Source: Deferribacteres bacterium
GTDB taxonomy: Bacteria > Thermosulfidibacterota > Thermosulfidibacteria > Thermosulfidibacterales > Thermosulfidibacteraceae
Direction: 5' to 3'
DNA: 5,422 nt
NCBI GenBank assembly: GCA_013153205.1
Contig: JAADEW010000098.1
Span: 1-5,422 of the forward strand
The position numbers were made by a program, and so were the translations under genes. Shown piece by piece: positions 1 through 5,422 of this stretch (the first letter of the stretch is position 1; every line of letters begins with the position of its first letter). The notes under the pieces were generated by a model. The model ran no database searches. It had not been told where the DNA came from and saw only the letters and a program-made list of their open reading frames with translations.

Positions 1-48
1 GAGCAGATAAGAACAAGGATTGAAGCCTTTGTGGAGAGCCTTGCCTAA
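1..48 (+). CDS. C-terminal end of a 2-hydroxyacyl-CoA dehydratase-like protein (partial)
   Basis: Only the last 15 codons are in the window, read in frame 1 and ending at TAA 46-48; the gene starts upstream. The visible tail, EQIRTRIEAFVESLA, resembles the end of HgdB/FldC-type 2-hydroxyacyl-CoA dehydratase subunits, which often finish with a QLRTRIEAF-like stretch. Support also comes from the next gene, an activase of the family that works on these dehydratases. The stop overlaps the activase start (TAATG), which implies translational coupling. In this family the protein carries a [4Fe-4S] cluster and accepts a high-energy electron from the activase. Substrate and full architecture cannot be judged from 15 residues, so the family call is an inference from the tail and the neighbour. 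Confidence 0.6.
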   Translation, partial: EQIRTRIEAFVESLA

Positions 49-791
49 TGTTCGTGGGAATAGACGCAGGCTCATCATACATAAAGATTGCTGTAATTGA
101 GAAAAGTTCGAGCATCCAATTGAAAAAAATCCCCACCATACCCGGATATACAGAAGCCATAGAAGAAGCTCTTCCTCCAAATCCCCGAGGGATTCTGGTT
201 ACAGGATACTGCAGGAAAACCCTCTCGCAAAGGCTCAACTGCCCATCAATAAGCGAAATAAAAGCCCACGCCACAGGAGTAAAACGCCTCATACCCGATG
301 CAAAAACGGTTATAGACGTGGGAGGACAGGACAGCAAAATAATAAAACTGAGCGAAACAGGCTTTTCAGACTTCGTGATGAACGACAGGTGCGCCGCAGG
401 AACAGGGCGCTTTTTAGAAATGGTAGCGGCAAGATTAAACACATCCGTAAGCGAGCTCTCACTGCTTGCTGAGGGAAAGAAAAAGGACATAAAAATCTCC
501 TCCATGTGTGCGGTATTCGCAGAGTCAGAAGTGGTATCACTGCTCGCTCAGGAGGAAAGAAGAGAAGATATCGCCTTTGCCGCCTTTGACTCAATAACGG
601 AAAGGATAGCCTCTTTCGCCAGAGGATTCGGGATAACGCCTCCGGTAGCAGTTACGGGCGGACTCGCTTTAAGCCCTGTTTTCGTCAGGCTCCTTCAGGA
701 AAAGGTAAGCACCCCCCTTATCGTTCCGCCAGAACCGCAGTTTACAGGCGCTATAGGGTGTGCTTTTATTGCTTTATCCTTTCAAAGTTGA
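48..791 (+). CDS. Acyl-CoA dehydratase activase (HgdC/BadF/BcrA family ATPase)
   Basis: This 247-residue cytoplasmic ATPase belongs to the ASKHA fold. In the family, a homodimer holding one bridging [4Fe-4S] cluster uses ATP to push a low-potential electron into a 2-hydroxyacyl-CoA dehydratase or related reductase. Visible signatures are the phosphate-1 loop GIDAGSSYIK (4-13), the central VIDVGGQDSKII (88-99), the cluster cysteine C115 in NDRCAAGTGRF, the second cluster cysteine C154 in SSMCAVFAESE, and the adenosine-site TGGLALSP (203-210). Length is close to the roughly 260 residues of HgdC, so it is complete. The start ATG overlaps the upstream stop, with GGAGAG at 33-38 placed 9 nt before it. 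The partner is the dehydratase-like gene just upstream. The family is clear, but whether the pair acts in amino-acid fermentation, in aromatic reduction or like the uncharacterised YjiL/YjiM pair cannot be told here. Confidence 0.93.
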   Translation: MFVGIDAGSSYIKIAVIEKSSSIQLKKIPTIPGYTEAIEEALPPNPRGILVTGYCRKTLSQRLNCPSISEIKAHATGVKRLIPDAKTVIDVGGQDSKIIKLSETGFSDFVMNDRCAAGTGRFLEMVAARLNTSVSELSLLAEGKKKDIKISSMCAVFAESEVVSLLAQEERREDIAFAAFDSITERIASFARGFGITPPVAVTGGLALSPVFVRLLQEKVSTPLIVPPEPQFTGAIGCAFIALSFQS

Positions 792-797
792 TATAAT
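769..797 (+). promoter_or_regulatory. Predicted sigma70 promoter with extended -10, upstream of the VWA-OmpA gene
   Basis: The -10 box TATAAT (792-797) is a perfect consensus and is preceded by TGA (789-791), giving the extended -10 form TGnTATAAT. A -35 candidate TTGCTT (769-774, matching the first three consensus bases) lies exactly 17 bp upstream. The -35 lies inside the last codons of the activase gene and the TGn element is the activase stop codon itself. A transcript from here would start near 803-806 and have a leader of only about 30 nt. This suggests the envelope genes downstream can be expressed independently of the activase. It is a sequence prediction only. Confidence 0.62.
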
Positions 798-817
798 TAT
801 GTAAAATTATGATGTCC

Positions 818-822
818 GGAGG
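818..822 (+). promoter_or_regulatory. Ribosome binding site of the VWA-OmpA gene
   Basis: A GGAGG Shine-Dalgarno core lies 9 nt before the ATG at 832. It supports that start over any later in-frame ATG, and the resulting N-terminus is a good signal peptide. Confidence 0.75.
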
Positions 823-831
823 CAAGTTAAA

Positions 832-1953
832 ATGAAAGCTTTACCACGGGTAGTTTTAATGTTTTTTGCAGTCTTGTGCTTCACAGCTATGGCTTCCACA
901 AGGGGATGGAGCGCTGAAAAGCTGGTGAAAAAATGTGATGTGTTTCTGATTCTCGTTGACGAATCGTCCTCCATGCATCTTGCAGGAGACGAAGCAAGCA
1001 AAATAAAGGAAGCCAAGGAATTTCTGCGCGAAATCAACAAATTGATACCAAGCGCTGACTATAAAGGTGCCCTTGCAGGATACAACCACAACGACAACTT
1101 TGAAGATATCCTCGGATACAAGGTTTATGTGCCCCTTGAAAAATATTCAAGGAAAGCCTTCGCAAAAGGTATTGAGAAAGTCCATGCAACCATATGTTCA
1201 TCTTCCCTTGCCTACGGTATAGATGTTGCATCCAAAATCCTTTCGGGAAGCACGGGAAAGATACACATACTCATACTGAGTGACGGTATGGACACCAAGC
1301 TCTATCACAAATCTGTTAAAGAAGCTGTTTCCGACCTGAAGAATGCGGTAAAAGGAACTCCCTGTATTTATGCCGTTCAGTTTGGAGACAGCGATGAGGG
1401 AAGCGAAAATCTTGAGGCTGCCGTAAAATATGCCGGATGCGGAAAGGTTCTCTCCTACTCCGAGGCAATGGAGAAAAAGAAAAGTCTGGTAAGAGAAGTT
1501 TTCGGATACACAACAGCCACCAGAACCCCGACTAAAGACACAGACGGAGATGGGGTTCCTGACAATATAGACAAATGCCCCAACACTCCCAAAGGGGCTA
1601 AAGTGGACAGCAGGGGATGCTGGCAGATAGGCATGGTCCACTTTGGCATCGACAGCTACGAGATAAAGCCCGAATACATTCCCGTTCTTGAAGAGGTTCT
1701 TGAGGTGCTCAAAGAAAATCCTGAGCTGAAAATAGAAGTGATAGGCCACACCGATGCTTTGGGAGATGAAGCCCACAACTCTAACCTGTCTCTCGAAAGG
1801 GCTCAGGAAGTGAAGAAATGGTTGTGCAGCCACGGAGTCTCCTGTGATAGGATAATAGCAAAGGGCATGGGTTCCAGAAGCCCTATTGCTGACAACTCAA
1901 CCCCGGAAGGAAGAGCCAAGAACAGAAGGGTTGAGTTCAAAATAATAAGATGA
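832..1953 (+). CDS. Exported VWA domain / TSP3 repeat / OmpA C-terminal domain fusion protein
   Basis: This 373-residue protein is predicted to be exported and held in the envelope by non-covalent binding to peptidoglycan. Residues 1-28 form a signal peptide (basic start, hydrophobic core 7-21, likely cut after AMA-21 or SA-28; no good lipobox). A von Willebrand factor A domain follows (about 34-225) with a complete MIDAS metal site: D43, S45, S47 in DESSS, T120, and D151 in LSDG. A calcium-binding thrombospondin type 3-like segment (236-263; DTDGDGVPDNIDKCP) links to an OmpA_C/MotB-like domain (about 267-373). Its D308 and R323, 15 residues apart as in OmpA, are the expected diaminopimelate contacts. 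All eight cysteines of the mature protein could pair (C35, C122, C178, C203, C249, C263, C332, C338). It is followed at once by a DUF4197 gene in the same transcript. Domain calls are firm. The biological role, possibly scaffold or adhesion at the periplasm or outer membrane, is unknown. Confidence 0.93.
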   Translation: MKALPRVVLMFFAVLCFTAMASTRGWSAEKLVKKCDVFLILVDESSSMHLAGDEASKIKEAKEFLREINKLIPSADYKGALAGYNHNDNFEDILGYKVYVPLEKYSRKAFAKGIEKVHATICSSSLAYGIDVASKILSGSTGKIHILILSDGMDTKLYHKSVKEAVSDLKNAVKGTPCIYAVQFGDSDEGSENLEAAVKYAGCGKVLSYSEAMEKKKSLVREVFGYTTATRTPTKDTDGDGVPDNIDKCPNTPKGAKVDSRGCWQIGMVHFGIDSYEIKPEYIPVLEEVLEVLKENPELKIEVIGHTDALGDEAHNSNLSLERAQEVKKWLCSHGVSCDRIIAKGMGSRSPIADNSTPEGRAKNRRVEFKIIR

Positions 1954-1964
1954 GGTTGAAGATG
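1952..1964 (+). promoter_or_regulatory. Ribosome binding site that decides the DUF4197 start
   Basis: GAGG (1952-1955), overlapping the stop of the upstream gene, lies 6 nt before an ATG at 1962. The earlier in-frame ATG at 1950 has no purine-rich motif at a useful distance. Initiation at 1962 is therefore more likely, and it also gives a cleaner signal peptide beginning MIRAIIFF. Confidence 0.6.
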
Positions 1965-2699
1965 ATTAGAGCTATTATATTTTTCGTTGCGTTTGTTTTC
2001 TCTGTGCAGTGTTATGCCGGTATGTGGGAAACGGTAAACAAGATAAAGAACAACATCGCAAGCGGCTCCAGCACATCAACTGCCACAGGCTCGGAACCGA
2101 GTAAAAGCGAGCTTATAAAGGGCCTCAAGGAAACCTTAAGTGTAGGTGTGAAGAGAGCCGTGTCAGAGGTATCCAAAAAAGGCGGCTTCTACAACAACCC
2201 ACTCATACGGATACCCCTTCCCCCAAACCTCAAAAAAGCCGCCTCTGTTATGGAGAAGGTGGGCTACGGCGACAAGGTCAGGGACTTTGAGCTTTCCATG
2301 AACAGGGCGGCAGAGGAAGCGGCCAGAGAAGCCCTTCCCATATTCGTAAAAGCCATAAAGAACATCACCTTTGACGATGCCGTTAAGATATGGAAGGGCG
2401 GAAATCACGCCGCAACCGACTACCTCAGGGAAAAAACCTGGAACGACCTCTACAAGGCTTTCAAACCCATTGTAAAGAAGAACATGGAGAAGGTTGACGT
2501 CACCAGAAAGTATCAGGCACTCACCAGCTCCCCTTACATGAAGGGCGTCTCCTCATACGCAGGAGTGAAGCCGCTTGACGATTACGTTACGGAGAAAGCC
2601 CTTGAGGGGCTTTTCAAAACACTTGCTCAGGAAGAAGAGAGAATAAGAAAAGACCCCGCCGCAAGAACCACAGACCTTCTGAAAAAGCTTTTCAGGTAA
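1962..2699 (+). CDS. Exported DUF4197 domain protein
   Basis: The protein has 245 residues from the preferred ATG at 1962, or 249 from the ATG at 1950, which would overlap the previous stop as ATGA. Numbering below is from the 1950 start. Residues 5-23 are a classical signal peptide with cleavage expected after CYA-23. A Ser/Thr-rich linker (about 37-52) leads into a DUF4197 domain filling the rest (about 53-249). Family hallmarks seen are the LKETLSVGVKRAV helix (59-71), FYNNPLIRIPLP (80-91), FELSMNRAAE (113-122), LDDYVTEKALEGLF (209-222) and the closing PAARTTDLLKKLF (236-248). The mature protein appears soluble and helical, with no second membrane segment, so a periplasmic location is inferred. 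The family has no established function as far as I know. It sits directly behind a peptidoglycan-binding VWA protein and in front of a strong terminator, so the two probably work in the same compartment. Confidence 0.9.
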   Translation: MIRAIIFFVAFVFSVQCYAGMWETVNKIKNNIASGSSTSTATGSEPSKSELIKGLKETLSVGVKRAVSEVSKKGGFYNNPLIRIPLPPNLKKAASVMEKVGYGDKVRDFELSMNRAAEEAAREALPIFVKAIKNITFDDAVKIWKGGNHAATDYLREKTWNDLYKAFKPIVKKNMEKVDVTRKYQALTSSPYMKGVSSYAGVKPLDDYVTEKALEGLFKTLAQEEERIRKDPAARTTDLLKKLFR

Positions 2700-2704
2700 A
2701 TGTT

Positions 2705-2739
2705 CGGGCAGGGGTATTGCATATCCCTGCCCGCTTTTT
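2705..2739 (+). terminator. Rho-independent terminator after the DUF4197 gene
   Basis: CGGGCAGGGGTAT (2705-2717) pairs with ATATCCCTGCCCG (2721-2733) in a 13-bp stem with one G-U pair and a 3-nt loop (TGC). It is followed by C and then five T residues (2735-2739). It begins 5 nt after the stop codon, which is a textbook position, and it closes the VWA-OmpA/DUF4197 transcript. Confidence 0.93.
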
Positions 2740-2769
2740 CCCGCTTTGTAAGCACCGCCTTTATCAGCG

Positions 2770-2798
2770 CTGGCACAAAAGAAAAAATCTCCTATTAT
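2770..2798 (+). promoter_or_regulatory. Predicted sigma70 promoter for the era operon
   Basis: A -35 candidate CTGGCA (2770-2775, 4 of 6 to TTGACA) and a -10 candidate TATTAT (2793-2798, 5 of 6 to TATAAT) are separated by 17 bp, in the 133-bp gap between the upstream terminator and era. Because the terminator closes the previous unit, a promoter is needed in this gap, which raises the likelihood. The rest of the gap shows only an 8-bp palindrome, CAGCGCTG (2765-2772), that overlaps the -35. This is a prediction only. Confidence 0.5.
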
Positions 2799-2822
2799 AT
2801 CTTTAGCGACCAAATTTCATGC

Positions 2823-2829
2823 GGAGGAG
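2823..2829 (+). promoter_or_regulatory. Ribosome binding site of era
   Basis: A strong purine run, GGAGGAG (2823-2829), ends 3 nt before the ATG at 2833; its GGAGG core is 5 nt from the ATG. It fixes the start and yields an N-terminus that enters the GTPase P-loop strand directly, as expected for Era. Confidence 0.75.
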
Positions 2830-2832
2830 TAA

Positions 2833-3672
2833 ATGAGCTGGGCCAAAGTGGTTATACTGGGAAAGGCAAACGTGGGGAAAAGCACCCTTTTAAACAGCAT
2901 ACTCAAAGAGAAGAAGGCCGGGGTAAGCTCCACCCCCGGAACAACGGCAAATGTCATCACGGGTGAAAGGGTAATAGACGGGGTAAGGGTGTTCTTCATA
3001 GACACCCCCGGACTTTCAAGACCAAAGGACGAAAAGGACGAGGCTTCCATGATGGAAGGGCTGTCAGAAATCGCGGACAGCGACCTGATATACCTCGTGA
3101 TAGACGCCCACACCGGCATCACCAAGGAGGACCAGAGCATACTGGAGAAGCTCCAGCCCCTTCACGGAAAGGTGCCCATTTTTCTTGTGATAAACAAGAT
3201 TGACGGCGTTCCAAAGGAGAAGCTCTTCTCCTTTATACAGGAGGTTTCCGAAGAGCTCTTCTGGGACGAGATAATACCGGTGTCGGCAAAGAGGCAGACC
3301 AACATTGACGAGCTTCTGAAGACCACGGCGAAATACATAAAGGGAAGGGAAGGAGAGCCCCCTGAGCACCTGACAAAAGAAGACCTCTCCCACATTATAC
3401 AGGACGTGATAAGGGAGAAGCTCCTCAGCAAGCTGAAAAGAGACGCCGCAAAGAAGGTGCGGGTTGAGGTGAAAGAGGTGGACGTGGGAGAAGGCAGAAT
3501 ATACGCATCAGCCTTCATCGTTGCGGAAAAACCCTCAATAAAGGCGATGGTCATAGGGAAAAAGGGACAGATGATAAAGAGCATCGGCACCGAGGCACGG
3601 CTTGAGCTGGAAAAGCGCTTCAACAAGAAGGTCTATCTTGACCTGCAGGTGATAGATGAAAAGAGGGCTTGA
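2833..3672 (+). CDS. era: GTPase Era (16S rRNA-binding ribosome assembly factor)
   Basis: This 279-residue protein is a little shorter than E. coli Era (301). Era binds the 3' end of 16S rRNA and helps mature the 30S subunit in a GTP-dependent cycle, in the cytosol and partly at the membrane. The GTPase domain (1-170) shows G1 GKANVGKST (10-18), G2 around TPGTT (34-38), G3 DTPG (57-60), G4 NKID (121-124) and G5 SAK (151-153). The C-terminal KH domain (about 200-279) has the RNA-binding loop VIGKKGQMIKSIG (240-252), preceded by the family's IREKLL helix (193-198). The combination of one GTPase domain and one KH domain separates it from Der/EngA and MnmE. Odd points: the usual GRPNVGKS reads GKANVGKS, TPQTTR reads TPGTTAN, and the TDxxxRF-like linker segment is not recognisable. 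It is the first gene of a tight cluster; its last 17 bases overlap the next gene. Confidence 0.93.
   Translation: MSWAKVVILGKANVGKSTLLNSILKEKKAGVSSTPGTTANVITGERVIDGVRVFFIDTPGLSRPKDEKDEASMMEGLSEIADSDLIYLVIDAHTGITKEDQSILEKLQPLHGKVPIFLVINKIDGVPKEKLFSFIQEVSEELFWDEIIPVSAKRQTNIDELLKTTAKYIKGREGEPPEHLTKEDLSHIIQDVIREKLLSKLKRDAAKKVRVEVKEVDVGEGRIYASAFIVAEKPSIKAMVIGKKGQMIKSIGTEARLELEKRFNKKVYLDLQVIDEKRA
3647..3653 (+). promoter_or_regulatory. Shine-Dalgarno for the recombinase, inside the era coding region
   Basis: AGGTGAT matches the 3' part of the full anti-16S consensus (GGAGGTGAT) and places its AGG 6 nt before the ATG at 3656. It lies within the last codons of era, so it supports the overlapping start and suggests that recombinase translation depends on ribosomes finishing era. 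Confidence 0.6.
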
Positions 3673-4513
3673 AAAAGAGCTTGACGCCTTCATACTCCAC
3701 CTTGAGACGCAAAAAGGGCTTTCTCCAAACACATCCTCAGCATACAGGCACGACATTGAGGAGTTCCTCAACTTCAAAGGACCTCTCTCATCGGAGGGCA
3801 TCCTTGAGTTCGTATTCCACCTCTACTCAAGGGGATGCTCCCCCTCCACCATACACAGAAAGCTCTCTGCACTGAACCAGTTCTTCATCTTTCTCCTTGA
3901 AAAGAAGAGGATAGAAAAGAACCCCCTTGACTTCATAGACAAGCCGAGAAAGTGGGAGCATCTGCCCTCGGTGCTTTCCCCTGAAGAGGTGGAGAATCTC
4001 CTCAACGCCCCCGATACCAGAACCCCGAAAGGCATAAGGGACAGGGCTCTGCTCGAGCTTTTATACTCATCGGGCTTGAGGGTGTCTGAGCTGTGCAGGC
4101 TGAAAACGGAAGACATTGACTTTAACCGGGGGCTTCTGCGGGTAAAGGGCAAAGGGAGCAAGGAGAGAATGGTTCCCATCGGGGAAGAGGCCTTTTTCTG
4201 GCTCAAAAGACACCTTGAAAACCGGAAGGCAGGAACATTCATCTTCACCTCAAAAAGGGGGAATCCTTTAAGCAGACAGAGGGTCTGGCAGCTTATAAAG
4301 GAATACGCAAAGAGAGCCGGTATCATAAAAAAGGTCTCCCCCCACACATTGAGGCACAGCTTCGCCACCCACATACTCCTTAAAGGGGCCGATTTAAGGG
4401 TGATACAGGAGCTTCTGGGACACGCAAGCATAAAGACCACGGAGATATACACCCACCTTGCCAACCCACAGCTTGAAGAGCTATACAGGCAGAAACATCC
4501 CAGAGCAAGATAA
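3656..4513 (+). CDS. xerD: Site-specific tyrosine recombinase XerC/XerD type
   Basis: This 285-residue protein is slightly shorter than E. coli XerD (298). The family resolves chromosome dimers at dif near the terminus, with FtsK, through a covalent 3'-phosphotyrosine intermediate. An N-terminal SAM-like core-binding domain (about 5-85) precedes the catalytic domain (about 105-280). The full catalytic set is present: R142 (SGLRVSEL), K166 (KGKGSKER), H230 and R233 (SPHTLRHSFATH), H256 (LLGHASI) and the nucleophile Y265 (EIYTH). The R-K, H-R, R-H and H-Y spacings match XerD. The end, HPRA, is the usual Xer tail. The GADLRVIQELLGHASI stretch looks closer to XerD than XerC, but the assignment is not certain and this may be the sole Xer of the organism. 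The gene overlaps era by 17 nt and lies in a housekeeping cluster with no integrase-type mobile context, which argues for the chromosomal role. Confidence 0.88.
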   Translation: MKRGLEKELDAFILHLETQKGLSPNTSSAYRHDIEEFLNFKGPLSSEGILEFVFHLYSRGCSPSTIHRKLSALNQFFIFLLEKKRIEKNPLDFIDKPRKWEHLPSVLSPEEVENLLNAPDTRTPKGIRDRALLELLYSSGLRVSELCRLKTEDIDFNRGLLRVKGKGSKERMVPIGEEAFFWLKRHLENRKAGTFIFTSKRGNPLSRQRVWQLIKEYAKRAGIIKKVSPHTLRHSFATHILLKGADLRVIQELLGHASIKTTEIYTHLANPQLEELYRQKHPRAR

Positions 4514-4526
4514 GCCAGTGAAAGAG

Positions 4527-5422
4527 ATGGAGCTGTTCGCCGTATCACCTCCCGGCTTTGAGGAAGTTACGCTGAAAGAGCTTGAACAGCTCAACATCAA
4601 AGGCACCATTCTTCCGGGAGGGGTAAAGTTCTACGGGGACAAAAAGGCTCTTTATGCGGCAAACCTTCACTTGAGAAGCGCAAGCAGAATACTCCTCAGA
4701 TTAGGAAGGTTCAGGGCAAAACACTTCGGCGAGCTGGTGAGAAAAGCCGCCAAGTGCCCGTGGGAGAACTTCATAACGCCCGGCATCCCGGTCAAAGTAA
4801 GGGCAACCTCAAGAAAATCCAAACTCATCCACACGAAAGCCATAGAGGAAAGGGTCCTCAAAGCCATCAGGGAAAGGGTGGGGTTCTTCCCGGAGACAGC
4901 GGAGTTTGAAGACGAGGGAACGAGCATCATAGTGCGGTTTGAGCGGGATGTGTGCACCATAAGCATAAACTCCTCCGGCGCCATGCTCCACAAAAGGGGA
5001 TACAGAAAGAACTATACGGAAGCCCCCATAAGGGAAAATCTGGCTGCGGCTTTAATTCTGCTTTCCCAGTGGGACGGGAAGACGCCTTTCATAGACCCCT
5101 TCTGCGGCTCCGGCACCTTTCCCATAGAAGCGGCTCTCATTGCAGCGGGCATCCCACCGGGCATAAACCGGGAATTTGCCTTTATGAGCTGGAAAGACTT
5201 TGACCCAAGATTGTGGGAAAGCCTTCTGGAGGAAGCAAAAGAGAAAATATCACAGCCGAAAGTCCCCATCTACGGCTTTGACATAGACGAAATAGCCGTA
5301 AAAACCTCCACGGAAAATGCAAAAAACGCAAAAGTGGACAGATTCATCACATTTAAAAGGGAAAGCCTGCCAAGATTGGAGCTTGAAAGCGCACACATCG
5401 TAACCAACCCTCCATACGGGGT
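4527..5422 (+). CDS. THUMP-domain class I SAM-dependent RNA methyltransferase, RlmL family (3' end outside window)
   Basis: The frame is open to the window edge, giving 298 complete codons; the C-terminus is missing. The N-terminal part (about 1-60) is the ferredoxin-like element seen in RlmL proteins (FAVSPPGFEEVTLKEL), and a THUMP RNA-binding domain follows (about 60-150). LHKRGYR (154-160) and the APIRENLAAALI stretch (166-177) are RlmL hallmarks. The Rossmann methyltransferase domain shows SAM motif I DPFCGSGTF (190-198), an acidic motif GFDID (250-254) and catalytic motif NPPY (294-297), which indicates N2-methylation of guanine. E. coli RlmL makes m2G2445 in 23S rRNA; the target here is inferred by homology (RlmL or YpsC-like). 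Whether the protein ends after this domain or continues into an RlmK-like half cannot be seen. An in-frame GTG at 4518, 5 nt after the recombinase stop, is an alternative start. Neither has a clear Shine-Dalgarno, so coupling to the upstream gene is likely. Confidence 0.87.
   Translation, partial: MELFAVSPPGFEEVTLKELEQLNIKGTILPGGVKFYGDKKALYAANLHLRSASRILLRLGRFRAKHFGELVRKAAKCPWENFITPGIPVKVRATSRKSKLIHTKAIEERVLKAIRERVGFFPETAEFEDEGTSIIVRFERDVCTISINSSGAMLHKRGYRKNYTEAPIRENLAAALILLSQWDGKTPFIDPFCGSGTFPIEAALIAAGIPPGINREFAFMSWKDFDPRLWESLLEEAKEKISQPKVPIYGFDIDEIAVKTSTENAKNAKVDRFITFKRESLPRLELESAHIVTNPPYG

Noticed and set aside
797..807. TTATGTAAAAT resembles one arm of a Xer dif site (10 of 11 to the right arm in E. 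coli or B. subtilis, from memory), in a window that also encodes a Xer recombinase.
   Set aside because: The 11 bases where the left arm should be (780-790) show no match to a dif left arm, and the segment is AT-rich promoter DNA where such matches arise by chance.
793..810. AT-only inverted repeat ATAATT / AATTAT with a 6-nt loop, over the predicted start of the VWA-OmpA transcript.
   Set aside because: Six A-T pairs are too weak for a terminator, there is no T tract, and as an operator it is indistinguishable from AT-rich promoter background.
832..900. Lipoprotein signal at C16 of the VWA-OmpA protein.
   Set aside because: The residues before the cysteine (AVL) do not fit a lipobox and the hydrophobic core continues past it; signal peptidase I cleavage is more likely.
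1198..1833. Long open frame (211 codons) on the - strand.
   Set aside because: It lies antisense to the VWA-OmpA gene, has no recognisable family, and mirrors the codon bias of the real gene on the + strand.
2765..2772. 8-bp palindrome CAGCGCTG overlapping the era -35 candidate, a possible operator.
   Set aside because: It is a single short palindrome with no second copy in the window, so chance occurrence cannot be excluded.
2700..2966. 88-codon + strand frame starting right after the DUF4197 stop.
   Set aside because: It runs through the terminator, the era promoter and the era P-loop region in another frame, has no Shine-Dalgarno, and encodes no known domain.
3656..4513. Integrase of a mobile element as an alternative identity for the tyrosine recombinase.
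   Set aside because: Length, Xer-type tail and operon position next to era fit the chromosomal Xer role; no att repeats, tRNA or phage genes are in view.
3823..4548. Long open frame (241 codons) on the - strand.
   Set aside because: It is fully antisense to the recombinase, whose motifs are unmistakable; its Ser/Leu/Phe-rich product is typical of a shadow frame.

Overview
All genes in this window lie on the + strand. They form three transcription blocks of an ordinary-looking chromosome, with no RNA gene, CRISPR array, insertion sequence or prophage visible. The organism is probably a Gram-negative anaerobe: an oxygen-sensitive acyl-CoA dehydratase activase, an OmpA-type peptidoglycan-binding envelope protein and a DUF4197 protein occur together. 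Codon use is rich in ATA (Ile) and AGA/AGG (Arg) at moderate GC. That would fit lineages such as Deferribacterota, Nitrospirota or some Desulfobacterota, but the phylum is an inference and is not proven here.

Block 1 (1-791) holds the last residues of a protein that looks like a 2-hydroxyacyl-CoA dehydratase subunit. Its stop overlaps the start (TAATG) of a complete HgdC/BadF-type ATP-dependent activase. The two would act together: the activase feeds an ATP-energised electron to the dehydratase-like partner.

Block 2 (about 769-2739) has its own strong predicted promoter (extended -10, TGaTATAAT). It encodes an exported VWA / thrombospondin-type-3 / OmpA_C fusion, followed with almost no gap by an exported DUF4197 protein, and ends at an excellent rho-independent terminator. 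It reads as a self-contained two-gene envelope unit whose function is not established.

Block 3 (about 2770 to the window end) has a plausible sigma70 promoter. It encodes the ribosome-assembly GTPase Era, a XerC/XerD-type tyrosine recombinase that starts inside the era 3' end, and a THUMP/Rossmann RNA methyltransferase of the RlmL family cut off by the window edge. Its genes overlap or nearly touch, so it is probably an operon joining ribosome biogenesis to chromosome-dimer resolution.

I did not find a clearly new system. The parts most worth a second look are the VWA-OmpA/DUF4197 pair and the departures of Era from its usual signature motifs.
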